From Nitratireductor mangrovi (GTDB lineage: Bacteria; Pseudomonadota; Alphaproteobacteria; Rhizobiales; Rhizobiaceae), in assembly GCF_007922615.2 (NCBI RefSeq), contig NZ_CP042301.2:806001-870000 (forward strand): a stretch of DNA of 64,000 nt. Direction: 5' to 3'. The position numbers were made by a program, and so were the translations under genes. Positions 9,388-18,229 of the stretch are shown here, in pieces. Each line of letters begins with the position of its first letter. Position 1 is the first letter of the stretch. Below the pieces are notes generated by a model that had not been told where the DNA came from, searched no databases, and saw only the letters and a program-made list of their open reading frames with translations.

Positions 9388-9951
9388 TCAGAAGAACCGC
9401 TCGCGGATGTAGATCGTATCGCCCGGCAGCACCGGGTCAGACGTCTGCACTCGGCCGGTCATGACCTTGCCGTTGATGTCGCGCGTGATGTCGACGCTGC
9501 CCTGGTTGGCGCGGGCGGTGAAACCGCCGGCCGCCGCGATCGCCTTCTGCACCGTCATGCCGGGCACGTAGGAATACTGTCCGGCTGCGCCGACTTCGCC
9601 CATGACGAAGACCGGCCGATAACGGTCGATCTCCACGGACACGTCCGGGTCGCGCAAATAGCCGTTCTGCAGCTTGCTGGCGATCTGGGCCTCGACATCG
9701 GCTGCAGAGTGGCCGCGTGCAGCGATCGCGCCCACCAGCGGGAAGGCGATGTAACCAGCCTGATCGACACTATAGACGTTGGTCAGCCCTTCCTGCTCGA
9801 ACACGGTCACGCGAACGCGGTCGCCGGAATCGAGCACATAGGGCTTGGTCAGTGCCGCATGGAAGGCGGGCGGGGCAGGGCGGTAGCCCGAACAGCCCGC
9901 AGCAAGCGAAAGCGCGAGCAAGGCGACCGAGATTGCGATCCGGCGTTTCAT
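9388..9951 (-). CDS. Polysaccharide export outer-membrane lipoprotein, Wza-like
   Basis: A short (187 aa) polysaccharide export protein. The signal peptide ends in a lipobox, L-A-A-G-C (Cys20), so it should be lipid-anchored. The Poly_export domain follows (Y-V-L-D-S-G-D-R-V-R-V-T-V-F at about 38-51), then one SLBB-type domain (V-F-V-M-G-E-V-G-A-A-G-Q-Y, about 113-125). It is half the length of E. coli Wza and lacks its C-terminal membrane helix; such short forms are common in rhizobia (ExoF-like). It is divergent from the co-polymerase gene, from which it is separated by 211 bases, and would work with it to move polymer across the envelope. Confidence 0.9.
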   Translation of the reverse strand: MKRRIAISVALLALSLAAGCSGYRPAPPAFHAALTKPYVLDSGDRVRVTVFEQEGLTNVYSVDQAGYIAFPLVGAIAARGHSAADVEAQIASKLQNGYLRDPDVSVEIDRYRPVFVMGEVGAAGQYSYVPGMTVQKAIAAAGGFTARANQGSVDITRDINGKVMTGRVQTSDPVLPGDTIYIRERFF

Positions 9952-10162
9952 GACGGGCGACGCACCTTTGCTTGACTCAGACCGCCGGCGGGCGGGCTGG
10001 AAACCAGGTCCGTTATTGTCCTGTTAGGGTTAATGCCCGGTAAAGGCTCTCCGGCGCGGTGCGGCACAGTTCGCAGGCGGGCTCGCTGGGCGCTCACGCA
10101 TCTTAACCAGCCGGTTACCATAGGCGTTTACTTTCGCCGGACGAATCCTCCGGAGCGTGTAC

Positions 10163-12331
10163 ATGGCCGGCGTCCAGAACCAGAATCAGGACCTCGATAT
10201 CGACATCGCCGCACTGTTTGCGAGCCTTGTGCGCAACTGGGTGCGTATAGTCATCGTGGCCTTCGCGGCGGCGGGGCTGGCCTTCCTGCTCTCCTCGGTG
10301 GCGACGCGTCATTATCAGGCCGAGACTCGCATCCTGATCGAGACGCGCGAATCCATCTTTACTCGCCCCGAACAGCAGAACGACGATACCGCCATTCTCG
10401 ACGAGCAGGGGGTAACCAGCCAGGTCGAGGTGATCTCCTCGACGGACATCCTGACCCGCGTGGCGCGCGAACTCGATCTGGCCGCGATCGCCGAGTTCGA
10501 GGCAGACGGCTCGGTCTCGATCCTCGAGCGACTGATGATCATCGCCGGCATGCGCGGTGACCCGATCGAACTGCCGCCGGAAGAACGCGTGCTCAAGGTC
10601 TTCCGTGAAAAACTGAATGTTTACCGGGTCGAAGGCTCACGCGTCATCGTGGTCGAGTTCTCGTCGGAGGACCCGAGGCTGGCGGCCAAGGTGCCGAACG
10701 CCATCGCGGATGCCTATATTGCCCTGCAGAAGAGCGCGAAGCTGCAGTCCAATGCCGATGCCACCGAGTGGCTGGAGCCGGAGATCGCCGACCTGCGCGC
10801 CAAGGTGAAGGAAGCCGAAGGCCGGGTCGCCGAGTTCCGCGCCCAGTCCGACCTGCTGCTTGGCAACAACAACTCCATGCTGGCCACTCAGCAGCTTTCG
10901 GAACTGTCCACCGAACTGTCGCGGGTGCGCGCCAATCGCGCCTCCACAGAGGCAAATGCTGCGTCGATGCGTGAAGCGCTGCGCAACGGCGCCTCGATCG
11001 ACGCGCTGCCCGACGTGCTCTCCTCGACGCTGATCCAGCGCCTGCGTGAAAACCAGGTACAATTGAAGGCCGACATTGCCGACCTGTCGGCGACGCTGCT
11101 CGACAACCATCCGCGCATTCGTGCCCTGCGCTCACAACTTGCCGATCTCGACAGACAGATTCGTTCCGAGGCCGAGAAGGTGCTCGACGGAATGGAGACC
11201 GAAGCCGAGGCCGCGCGGCTGCGCGAAAAGGAACTGGTGTCCGCGCTCAACCAGCTCAAGGCCGAATCTGCGCGCGTCGGCGAGCAGGAGGTCGAATTGC
11301 GCGCCCTGGAGCGCGAGGCGGCCGCCCAGCGCGAGTTGCTGGAATCCTATCTCTCCCGCTACCGCGAGGCGCTGTCGCGCAAGGACCGCAGCTACCTGCC
11401 GGCGGATGCACGCATCTTCTCGCGCGCCATCGTGCCCGGCGAGCCCTACTTCCCGAAGATTCTGCCGATCACCGGCGCCACGCTGGTAGCGGTGCTTCTC
11501 CTGGTGGCGGTGGGAACGCTGCTTTCCGAATTGTTCAGTGGTCGCGCCATGCGCCCGACACGCCGCTTCGCCGGTGAACCGGTGCAGGACGTTGTCATGC
11601 CGCAGCACACGCCAATCGAACCGGTTCCCACCGAACCCACCCTGAGCGAAGATTCATCTGGACAAGACGAGCCCCAGGCGGACTCCGTTGCGGACCTTGA
11701 CGATGCAATGCAGGTTCCGGTTTTCACCAAGGGACAGATCGGCATCGAGGCGGCCGCTGAGAAACTGATCGCCACGGGTGCGGCCCGAGCCCTTTTCGTT
11801 TCGCCCGAGGGCGACGAGGGGGCGGCTTCCGCGGTCATGGTGGCGCGCGAGGTGGCTGATGCCGGCCTGCGCACGCTTCTGGTCGATCTCACGGCGACCG
11901 CGGCTGCGTCCTACCCGATGCTCGAAACCACGCGCCTGCCAGGCATCACCGACCTCCTTTGCTCGAAGGCTCAATTCACCGATGTCATTCATCCGGATCA
12001 CTTTTCCGACTGCCACGTCATCCCGGCCGGAACTGCCGATCCGGCGCTTGCCATGCGTGCCGCCGACCGCTTGCCGATCATCATGGAGTCGCTGACGACG
12101 GCCTACGACCTCGTCATCGTCGAGTGCGGTCCGGCCGATGCCTCCGGCCTCCAGCGCCTCGTTGGTAGCGGCACCGAGGTTCTGGTCAGCGTCATCGAGG
12201 AAAATGATGACGCGGTGACCACCACGGCCTCGGAGTTGCGCACCGGCGGCTTCGAGAACACGATGCTGGTAACGCCGGTCGGTTACGTGCCGCCGGTCGG
12301 ACCGCTGCCAGGCCAGAAATCCGCAGCCTGA
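10163..12331 (+). CDS. Polysaccharide co-polymerase (Wzc/ExoP-like) with degenerate kinase domain
   Basis: A 722-aa protein of the Wzz/BY-kinase architecture. It has an N-terminal helix (about 27-45), a Wzz domain, a long periplasmic coiled coil rich in Glu/Arg/Ala (about 190-390), and a second helix (about 433-455). A linker and a cytoplasmic P-loop-fold domain (from about 535) follow. Where BY-kinases have Walker A, this protein reads S-P-E-G-D-E-G-A-A-S-A-V with no Lys-Ser/Thr. The Walker A-prime position reads L-L-V-D-L-T instead of an Asp-Ala-Asp pattern, and no C-terminal tyrosine cluster is present. It probably controls chain length or export without kinase activity. The ATG at 10163 was chosen over GTG 10157 because the CGGAG site is correctly spaced only for the ATG. 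Confidence 0.88.
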   Translation: MAGVQNQNQDLDIDIAALFASLVRNWVRIVIVAFAAAGLAFLLSSVATRHYQAETRILIETRESIFTRPEQQNDDTAILDEQGVTSQVEVISSTDILTRVARELDLAAIAEFEADGSVSILERLMIIAGMRGDPIELPPEERVLKVFREKLNVYRVEGSRVIVVEFSSEDPRLAAKVPNAIADAYIALQKSAKLQSNADATEWLEPEIADLRAKVKEAEGRVAEFRAQSDLLLGNNNSMLATQQLSELSTELSRVRANRASTEANAASMREALRNGASIDALPDVLSSTLIQRLRENQVQLKADIADLSATLLDNHPRIRALRSQLADLDRQIRSEAEKVLDGMETEAEAARLREKELVSALNQLKAESARVGEQEVELRALEREAAAQRELLESYLSRYREALSRKDRSYLPADARIFSRAIVPGEPYFPKILPITGATLVAVLLLVAVGTLLSELFSGRAMRPTRRFAGEPVQDVVMPQHTPIEPVPTEPTLSEDSSGQDEPQADSVADLDDAMQVPVFTKGQIGIEAAAEKLIATGAARALFVSPEGDEGAASAVMVAREVADAGLRTLLVDLTATAAASYPMLETTRLPGITDLLCSKAQFTDVIHPDHFSDCHVIPAGTADPALAMRAADRLPIIMESLTTAYDLVIVECGPADASGLQRLVGSGTEVLVSVIEENDDAVTTTASELRTGGFENTMLVTPVGYVPPVGPLPGQKSAA

Positions 12332-12368
12332 CGGCACCTGCTGGACGCGCAGCCGGCAGGACCTGATG

Positions 12369-13601
12369 CTACTCGCCGATCGTTTCCTTGGACGGCGCCG
12401 ACCGCGCCGCGGCCTTGCCCGCCGCGGAGCGACGCAGCCGCTTCACCGTTTGCCAGAGCAGCGGGTTGCCCTTGATCAGGCGTTTCGCCGTCCCGGCGGT
12501 CCTGCGCGCCAAAGCTGCTGCGTGACCTTTCGCCGATAGCGGGAAAAGTACGTCGTGGTGCGGCGTCTCGATGTCGCACCACAGCCGCTTGTAGGCTTCG
12601 TCGCCGACGCTGAAATCATAGACAGCCAGTCCCATCTCGCAGGCTTCGCGGATGTTCTCGAAAAAGAGGAAATCGCCGGGGCTGGCAAAGGCGAGGTCGT
12701 CTTCGGCGATCGAGCCGAATTCGCAGATGATCGTGTCCTCGGTGATGCTTGACCCGGTCACCGCGCGCAGCTTTCCGCCGACCTCGAGGCCATGCAGGAC
12801 GAAACCCGGCCTGACATGGCCCGCTTCGCGGCCGAAAAGCTCGCGAAAGAAGTGCTGCACCGCCGCGTCGGCGAAAACGTTGTGGATGCCCATCGCGGCA
12901 AAGCGGACCGACTTCATCTCGAAGAATGCGTCGAGAAGACGATCGGTCTCCGCACGCGTTTGGCCCTCGACCCGCCGGAAACCGCCGGCCGCCTCGAACT
13001 TGCGTGTCTGTGATCGATGCTTCTTGCGTTTCCGCTTCCCGCTCGTGCGCGAGAGCACCGCGTCGAAACCGCCGGAAAGGTCGACCGCCAGGGCGGGATT
13101 GGGGCTCGGCCCGGCACCGATCCGCAGCAACGGGTTGGCGATGCCTGCCAATTGGCCGACCTGCCGTTCCAGTTTCACGAGGTCTATGTCGTTGCGCTCA
13201 CGCCCGATGGCCCGGAGAAGCACGCGAATATCAGCCTCACCGATATGCTTGGTGGTGTTGCCCGCGATCGCGGGAAAGTTGCCGTTGGCGTGCGTTCCGC
13301 CGACGAAACGGGCGACACGGATCGGCCCCTCCATGGTCACCTCTAGCGCCAGGGCCAGGAGCGGCCGTCCTGCGCTCTCCAGGACCGCAGTCACGATCTC
13401 GGTTTTGCAGCTCTCGGCCCATGTGCCGACCCAGCGCGGATCCTGTGGCGGAGCGTAGCGTGCTTCGCCGCAGAAGGCGGAATAGAGGGAAATCGCCTCC
13501 GCTCCTGCCACACAATACGCTTCGATCGCGGTGTCGGCCTGCCGGGGGGCAGCGCGCACGGCCTGGGTTGCCGATGCCTCCGATCCGTTTCCGTCAACCA
13601 T
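12369..13601 (-). CDS. GNAT-fold acyltransferase, CelD/BcsL-like
   Basis: A 410-aa protein resembling the CelD-like (BioF2-type, PF13480) acetyltransferases found in cellulose and exopolysaccharide loci. A basic segment (S-G-K-R-K-R-K-K-H-R, about 187-196) lies between the two halves, as in this family. The C-terminal half has the typical S-P-G-D-F-L-F-F-E-N segment and the D-F-S-V-G-D-E-A-Y-K motif (about 327-336). It probably acylates a polysaccharide precursor or contributes to its assembly. The stop is 37 bases from the convergent co-polymerase stop. It is divergent from the deacetylase gene. Acyl donor and acceptor are unknown. Confidence 0.8.
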   Translation of the reverse strand: MVDGNGSEASATQAVRAAPRQADTAIEAYCVAGAEAISLYSAFCGEARYAPPQDPRWVGTWAESCKTEIVTAVLESAGRPLLALALEVTMEGPIRVARFVGGTHANGNFPAIAGNTTKHIGEADIRVLLRAIGRERNDIDLVKLERQVGQLAGIANPLLRIGAGPSPNPALAVDLSGGFDAVLSRTSGKRKRKKHRSQTRKFEAAGGFRRVEGQTRAETDRLLDAFFEMKSVRFAAMGIHNVFADAAVQHFFRELFGREAGHVRPGFVLHGLEVGGKLRAVTGSSITEDTIICEFGSIAEDDLAFASPGDFLFFENIREACEMGLAVYDFSVGDEAYKRLWCDIETPHHDVLFPLSAKGHAAALARRTAGTAKRLIKGNPLLWQTVKRLRRSAAGKAAARSAPSKETIGE

Positions 13602-13695
13602 ACCTTTAACCTTCGGGTGTAGACCTCATCCGGTGGACAGGGGGTTGGTTCAAGTCCGCTCCAGCGTGCTGAACCTAACCAACAATGGTGAAGGA

Positions 13696-14754
13696 ATGAT
13701 CGACAGGGGGGAGTTGCTCCGCAAACTGGCCCTGAATGTTGCGCGCTACAGCCTCCTGGGCCCGATCGCAGGCAGCTTCCTCGGCGGTGTCGGCGCGATC
13801 CTGATGCTGCATCGCGTGACCGCGGCGCGCGATGAATCGCTCGGTGTGAACCGCCACCTGACCGTCGCGCCCGACTTCCTCGACGCGCTGCTGACCGAAA
13901 TCGGCAGACGTGAGTATCGCTTCGTTTCCATGGACGAGGCCGTCGACCGCCTCCAGGCACGCACGGCCTCGGAGCGCTTCGTCACGATCACGGCCGATGA
14001 CGCCTATCGCGACAACGTCACCGAAGCTCTGCCCGTACTTGAAAAACACAACGCGCCGATCACGATCTACGTCGCGCCGGGGCTGATCGAGGGCAAGGTG
14101 CTGTTGTGGTGGGACGTGCTGGAACAGGTTGTGTTGCAGCGCGATACCGTCCAGTTGCCGACGCCGGCCGGTCCGCTGCGGTTCGATTGCGCGACGCCCG
14201 CCGAAAAGGTGCGTGCGAACCGCGAAATTCACGACTACCTGACTTGCGAATTGCGCGAGGAAGAGCAGGTGGCGGTCATTCGCGACCTGGCCGCGGCGGC
14301 GGGCATCGACCCGATCGCCGCGAACCGTGCCACCTTGATGAATTGGGATGAGATCAGGGCCGCAAAGGCGCATCCGCTGGTGACGATCGGTGCTCACACG
14401 GTCCACCACTACAATCTCATGCGGCTCAGCGAAGACCGCGCACGCCGCGAGATCTCCGACGCCGCCGGCATTCTCGAGATCGAGCTTGGCGCACGGCCGG
14501 GGCACATGGCCTATCCGTACGGCTATGCTTCCGCGGTGGGGCCACGCGAAGTGGAACTTGCGCGCGAGGCAGGGTACCGGTCAGCCGTAACGACGCGTCA
14601 CGGGCTGCTGCAGGCCGAGCACGCCGATCATTTGCACTCACTGCCGCGCATTTCGGTCAACGGGCGCTACCAGCGTATCGCCCATGTGCGCACGATGCTG
14701 TCGGGCATCACCACGCCGATCGCCAATCGCGGCCGCCGCGTCGTCACCATCTAA
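13696..14754 (+). CDS. Polysaccharide deacetylase family protein (NodB fold)
   Basis: A 352-aa carbohydrate esterase 4-like protein. Motif 1 reads T-A-D-D-A-Y-R-D-N (about 99-107), keeping both aspartates but replacing the usual Phe-Asp-Asp-Gly context. Motif 2 is H-T-V-H-H (metal-binding histidines). Motif 3 is R-P-G-H-M-A-Y-P-Y-G. A hydrophobic N-terminal segment (L-G-P-I-A-G-S-F-L-G) may anchor it. It probably removes N- or O-acetyl groups from the polysaccharide made by this locus, or from a carrier-linked precursor. The ATG at 13696 is best by family length, although AAGGA lies unusually close to it. The opposing acyltransferase gene is 94 bases away. Confidence 0.85.
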   Translation: MIDRGELLRKLALNVARYSLLGPIAGSFLGGVGAILMLHRVTAARDESLGVNRHLTVAPDFLDALLTEIGRREYRFVSMDEAVDRLQARTASERFVTITADDAYRDNVTEALPVLEKHNAPITIYVAPGLIEGKVLLWWDVLEQVVLQRDTVQLPTPAGPLRFDCATPAEKVRANREIHDYLTCELREEEQVAVIRDLAAAAGIDPIAANRATLMNWDEIRAAKAHPLVTIGAHTVHHYNLMRLSEDRARREISDAAGILEIELGARPGHMAYPYGYASAVGPREVELAREAGYRSAVTTRHGLLQAEHADHLHSLPRISVNGRYQRIAHVRTMLSGITTPIANRGRRVVTI

Positions 14755-14782
14755 GACCGCGTAGGACGCTTTCTGACGGCCT

Positions 14783-14998
14783 TTAGGCGCGTGGCTTCGG
14801 CGGCCGGACCATCCATTTGATGATGAACATGGCTGGCAGGATCCACAAAAGCCCGGTCAGGAAGAAATAGAGCAAATGGACGAGGGCGCCCGCTTCTGCC
14901 AATTGCGCAGTGGCGACTGCCGTTGCCAGCACCGCATAAACCACCACCAGTGCCACCAATAGCACGGTGCCGATCAGTTTTTTCAGCCGGACGGGCAT
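14783..14998 (-). CDS. DUF2842 family small membrane protein
   Basis: A 71-aa protein with two hydrophobic helices (about 8-30 and 40-62), starting [11 protein letters not shown] and ending with a basic tail. Length and sequence match the alphaproteobacterial DUF2842 family, whose role is unknown. AAGGAG is positioned 5 bases before the ATG (complement of 15004-15009). It sits beside and divergent from ctaA, a link I recall as common in this order and which might connect it to respiratory or heme functions, but that is inference. A longer antisense frame reaching into ctaA is not real. Confidence 0.85.
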   Translation of the reverse strand: MPVRLKKLIGTVLLVALVVVYAVLATAVATAQLAEAGALVHLLYFFLTGLLWILPAMFIIKWMVRPPKPRA

Positions 14999-15163
14999 GG
15001 CGTCTCCTTGTTCGGCACGCTTATTGCGCTTCACGCCTACGCCGGCAATCCCGACGGTACCGGAAAAGCCCGGCGCGACCGCGTGCCGCGCGGGGCCGAC
15101 TTGCCAGCCCGTCGCAATTGGTTCACCTGTTTGGCGGTCACTGACAGCGCGGGAACGGTCGCG

Positions 15164-16255
15164 ATGACGGCATTTGCGGGGACCCCGCTTAACGGAGCAC
15201 TGGCGCGGGCCGACCGCGACCGTGCTCTTGTGCGCTACTGGCTGTATTTCGTCGTCGTGGTGCTGTTCGCACTGGTTCTCGTCGGTGGCGCGACGCGGCT
15301 GACGGAGTCGGGCCTGTCGATCACTGAATGGAAGCCGATCCACGGCATCATTCCGCCGTTGTCGGAAGCGGACTGGCTGGAAGAATTCGAAAAATATCGC
15401 CAGATCCCGCAGTATGAACAGCTCAACGAAGGCATGTCGCTGGCCGAGTTCAAGGTAATCTTCTGGTGGGAATGGGCGCATCGGCTGCTGGCGCGCGGCG
15501 TAGGCTTCGTATTTGCCCTGCCGTTGGCCTATTTCTGGCTGGGCGGGCGTCTCGAGCGCCGCCTGAAGCCCAAGCTCCTTGCCATCCTGGCGCTCGGCGC
15601 GCTGCAAGGTGCGATCGGCTGGTGGATGGTCGCCTCGGGGCTGGTGGAGCGTACCAGCGTCAGCCAATACCGGCTTGCAACGCATCTCACGCTCGCTTGC
15701 CTGATCTTTGCTGCCACGATTGTGGTGGCGCGGGGGCTCGCCCCGCATTCGCAAGGGCCGGCGGCACTCGCGACGAGGCGCTGGGCCGGCATTCTGCTGG
15801 CTCTCGTGCTGGTGCAGATTTATCTCGGCGGACTGGTTGCCGGGCTCGATGCCGGTCTTGCCTATAACACCTGGCCGCTGATGGACGGTGGCCTGGTGCC
15901 CGGCGGGCTTCTGGTGCAGTCGCCTTTGATCGCAAACTTCTTCGAGAACCCGAAAACGGTGCAGTTCGTCCACCGCATCGGCGCCTATGTCGTTTTCCTG
16001 ACCGCGCTCTGGCACATGATCGCCGCAATGCAGGCGAATGCCGGTACGACCCACGCGCGCCGCGCGGTGATTCTCTTCCTGCTGGTTACGGGGCAGGCGG
16101 CGATCGGCGTGGCGACACTTGTCCTGCAGGTGCCGCTCGGCTGGGCGTTGCTGCACCAAGCGGCAGCATTGGTCGTGCTCGGCTTTGCCGCCGCCCATTG
16201 GCGCGGCACGAAGGGCGCGTACCCGCGCCAAACCGAGGTCGAGATCAGGAACTGA
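15164..16255 (+). CDS. ctaA: Heme A synthase (COX15/CtaA)
   Basis: A 363-aa membrane enzyme that oxidises the C8 methyl of heme O to give heme A for cytochrome aa3 oxidase. Eight hydrophobic helices are visible. The conserved family blocks are [28 protein letters not shown]-type (here [10 protein letters not shown]) and F-W-W-E-W-A-H-R (His ligand). The later F-V-H-R-I-G-A-Y and L-L-H-Q-A-A blocks supply the other heme-ligand histidines. The ATG at 15164 gives the usual length of the alphaproteobacterial type; a longer upstream frame lacks family similarity. Its neighbour is a DUF2842 gene. Confidence 0.96.
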   Translation: MTAFAGTPLNGALARADRDRALVRYWLYFVVVVLFALVLVGGATRLTESGLSITEWKPIHGIIPPLSEADWLEEFEKYRQIPQYEQLNEGMSLAEFKVIFWWEWAHRLLARGVGFVFALPLAYFWLGGRLERRLKPKLLAILALGALQGAIGWWMVASGLVERTSVSQYRLATHLTLACLIFAATIVVARGLAPHSQGPAALATRRWAGILLALVLVQIYLGGLVAGLDAGLAYNTWPLMDGGLVPGGLLVQSPLIANFFENPKTVQFVHRIGAYVVFLTALWHMIAAMQANAGTTHARRAVILFLLVTGQAAIGVATLVLQVPLGWALLHQAAALVVLGFAAAHWRGTKGAYPRQTEVEIRN

Positions 16256-16290
16256 GGGCGGCCTCGCCCAACCGGGCAGATCGCGACCGG

Positions 16291-16698
16291 TCAGCCCTTG
16301 GGCCTCGTGCGCCGCCCAGCCACCCGCAGCAGCTTTCTGAACCGCGGACATTCCATGTGTGAAGGTGCCGGACACGCTGCGACGTGCCGGATCGCGTCGC
16401 GCAGGACGGCAAGATCATGGATCTGCTGATCGATCTCGTCGGCACGAGCCTGAAGTCGGGGGCGCGGCAACTCCGTCGCGGCGTCCTTGCCGAAGACGGC
16501 CCCGATCTCGTCAAGCGAAAATCCGGCCTTCTTGCCCAGCAGGATCAACGATAGCTGCCAGATCGCCTCGGGGCCGAACTGCCGCCGCAAACCATGCCGG
16601 CCGACCGAGTCGATCAGGCCCAACTCGTCGTAGTAGCGCAGGGTGGAGGGCGGAATCCCGGTGCGCTCGGAAACCTCGCCGATATCGAGCAATTTCAT
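16291..16698 (-). CDS. MerR-family transcriptional regulator
   Basis: A 135-aa regulator. The N-terminal winged helix has the MerR signature (I-G-E-V-S-E-R-T-G-I-P-P-S-T-L-R-Y-Y-D-E-L-G-L-I, residues 5-28), followed by a dimerisation helix. The C-terminus reads C-P-A-P-S-H-M-E-C, giving Cys, His and Cys but not the four-cysteine cluster of SoxR, so it is not SoxR. It faces the MFS exporter across a 66-base gap holding a MerR-style operator, and almost certainly controls that exporter. The ligand may be a metal, thiol-reactive compound or drug; this is inference. Confidence 0.88.
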   Translation of the reverse strand: MKLLDIGEVSERTGIPPSTLRYYDELGLIDSVGRHGLRRQFGPEAIWQLSLILLGKKAGFSLDEIGAVFGKDAATELPRPRLQARADEIDQQIHDLAVLRDAIRHVAACPAPSHMECPRFRKLLRVAGRRTRPKG

Positions 16699-16700
16699 GC

Positions 16701-16731
16701 TTGACCTCAAGTTGACTTGAAGTGGCACAGT
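16701..16731 (+). promoter_or_regulatory. MerR-type promoter/operator for the MFS exporter
   Basis: TTGACC (16701-16706) can serve as -35 and CACAGT (16726-16731, weak) as -10, with a 19-base spacer, the overlong spacing typical of MerR-activated promoters. Within the spacer is the perfect dyad TCAAGT-TG-ACTTGA (16707-16720), close to the SoxR-type sequence CCTCAAGTTAACTTGAGG. It lies between the divergent merR and MFS genes. Confidence 0.65.
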
Positions 16732-16764
16732 GCCATCCAGCTCAACTTCTTGCAAGGCATACGT

Positions 16765-18198
16765 ATGAAAACGAATGACTCGACGGCGCTTCCACGCGGC
16801 CGCGATCTGAGCGTGGCCGCTCTTGGCCTCGCGATGTTGCTGGCCTCTTTGGGGATCAGCATCACCACTGTCGCCCTGCCGACGCTGGCACGCGACTTCT
16901 CCATGTCGGTGACCCACGTTCAGTGGGTTGTCCTCGGCTACCTGCTCTCCGTCACGGTAGCCATTGTGTTATGCGGGCGGCTGGGAGACATGATCGGCCA
17001 TAGACCGGTATTCCTGACTGGGCTCGCGATCTTCGCCCTGTCCTCCCTCCTTTGCGGCATCGCGCCGACCCTTCCGGCCTTGATCGCGGCGCGGATCGCG
17101 CAAGGCATCGGCGGCGCCGTCCTGATGGCTCTGCCGGTCTCGATCGTGCGTGACACCGTTCCCACGCAGCGAACAGGTTCTGCGATGGGACTGCTCGGCA
17201 CGATGTCGGCTGTGGGCACCGCGCTTGGCCCGTCGCTGGGCGGGCTGCTCATTGCATGGACCGGATGGCGGGCGACCTTCCTGGTGCTGGCCGTCATGGC
17301 GTTGCTGGTCCTCGTCTTCTCGGCGCGAGCTCTTCCGGCCAAAAGGCCGTTGAGTTCGGGGAAGGGCCATGGTCTTGACCTGCCCGGCGCGGCGGTGCTG
17401 ACCCTGACGCTCCTGGCCTTCGCGCTCGCGGTTACCGACGAAACCGTTTTTTTTCTTCTTCCTCGCGGTTTTTTGCTCCTTGCGGCAGTCCTCGGTACCG
17501 TCGCATTCGTACTCGTGGAAAGGCGGCTTCAAACGCCGCTCGTCGAACTGGCCGCACTCGGCAACGTCACGACGTCCGCGGCGCTTCTGATGAACCTTCT
17601 CGTCTCGGCGGTGATGATGGCAACCTTGGTGGTGGGGCCGTTCTATCTGGCCTTTGCCCTTGGGCTGAACGATGCGGTTGTTGGACTGACGATGGCTGTC
17701 GGACCGACGATGGCCGCGCTGTCTGGCATACCGGCCGGCCGCATCACCGACAAGTTTGGCGGCCGCGTGGCGCTGGTTGCAGGATTGGTGCAGACGATTG
17801 TTGGCCTGGTTAGTATTTCCGTCCTTCCGGGCCTCTTGGGCATCACCGGCTTTGTGCTGTCGTTGATGCTGTTGACGCCTGGCTATCAGCTCTTTCTGGC
17901 GGCCAACAACACGGTCGCCATGCTGACGGCGCGGGATAACCAGCGCGGCATGATGTCGGGCCTGCTCGGCTTGTCGCGTAATCTCGGCTTCATGACCGGA
18001 GCATCGGTGCTGGGAGCAGTCTTCGCAGCGGCTGCGGGTACTGCGGACGTCACCAAGGCCAGCACCGAAGCAGTTGGCACCGCCTTCTCGCTTACCTTCC
18101 TGGTCGCGGCAGGTTTCGTTACCACCGCACTGGTGGTCGCCCTGTTCGACTTGCGCAACGACCGCTGGGGCAATGACCGGGCCGGGCAATCATGCTGA
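16765..18198 (+). CDS. MFS drug exporter, DHA2 (EmrB/QacA-like) family
   Basis: A 477-aa proton-coupled exporter with about 14 hydrophobic helices. Motifs visible are the loop 2-3 motif A (G-R-L-G-D-M-I-G-H-R, about 72-81), motif C-like G-P-S-L-G-G-L-L in helix 5, and A-L-P-T-L-A-R-D-F in helix 1, as in DHA2 pumps. The ATG at 16765 has AAGG 7 bases upstream; an earlier in-frame start would lie inside the operator and is rejected. It is likely induced by the divergent MerR protein and gives resistance to an unknown compound. It ends just before argC, which faces it. Confidence 0.88.
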   Translation: MKTNDSTALPRGRDLSVAALGLAMLLASLGISITTVALPTLARDFSMSVTHVQWVVLGYLLSVTVAIVLCGRLGDMIGHRPVFLTGLAIFALSSLLCGIAPTLPALIAARIAQGIGGAVLMALPVSIVRDTVPTQRTGSAMGLLGTMSAVGTALGPSLGGLLIAWTGWRATFLVLAVMALLVLVFSARALPAKRPLSSGKGHGLDLPGAAVLTLTLLAFALAVTDETVFFLLPRGFLLLAAVLGTVAFVLVERRLQTPLVELAALGNVTTSAALLMNLLVSAVMMATLVVGPFYLAFALGLNDAVVGLTMAVGPTMAALSGIPAGRITDKFGGRVALVAGLVQTIVGLVSISVLPGLLGITGFVLSLMLLTPGYQLFLAANNTVAMLTARDNQRGMMSGLLGLSRNLGFMTGASVLGAVFAAAAGTADVTKASTEAVGTAFSLTFLVAAGFVTTALVVALFDLRNDRWGNDRAGQSC

Positions 18199-18229
18199 GC
18201 ACGTTGCCTGTGGCCCGGCACGCGCGAAT

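Noticed and set aside
15000..16375. Upstream extension of the DUF2842 frame antisense to ctaA
   Set aside because: The real small protein starts at 14998 with a good ribosome site. The rest is antisense to ctaA.
16291..16698. Calling the MerR protein SoxR because of the operator
   Set aside because: SoxR needs a four-cysteine cluster near the C-terminus; only two cysteines are present.
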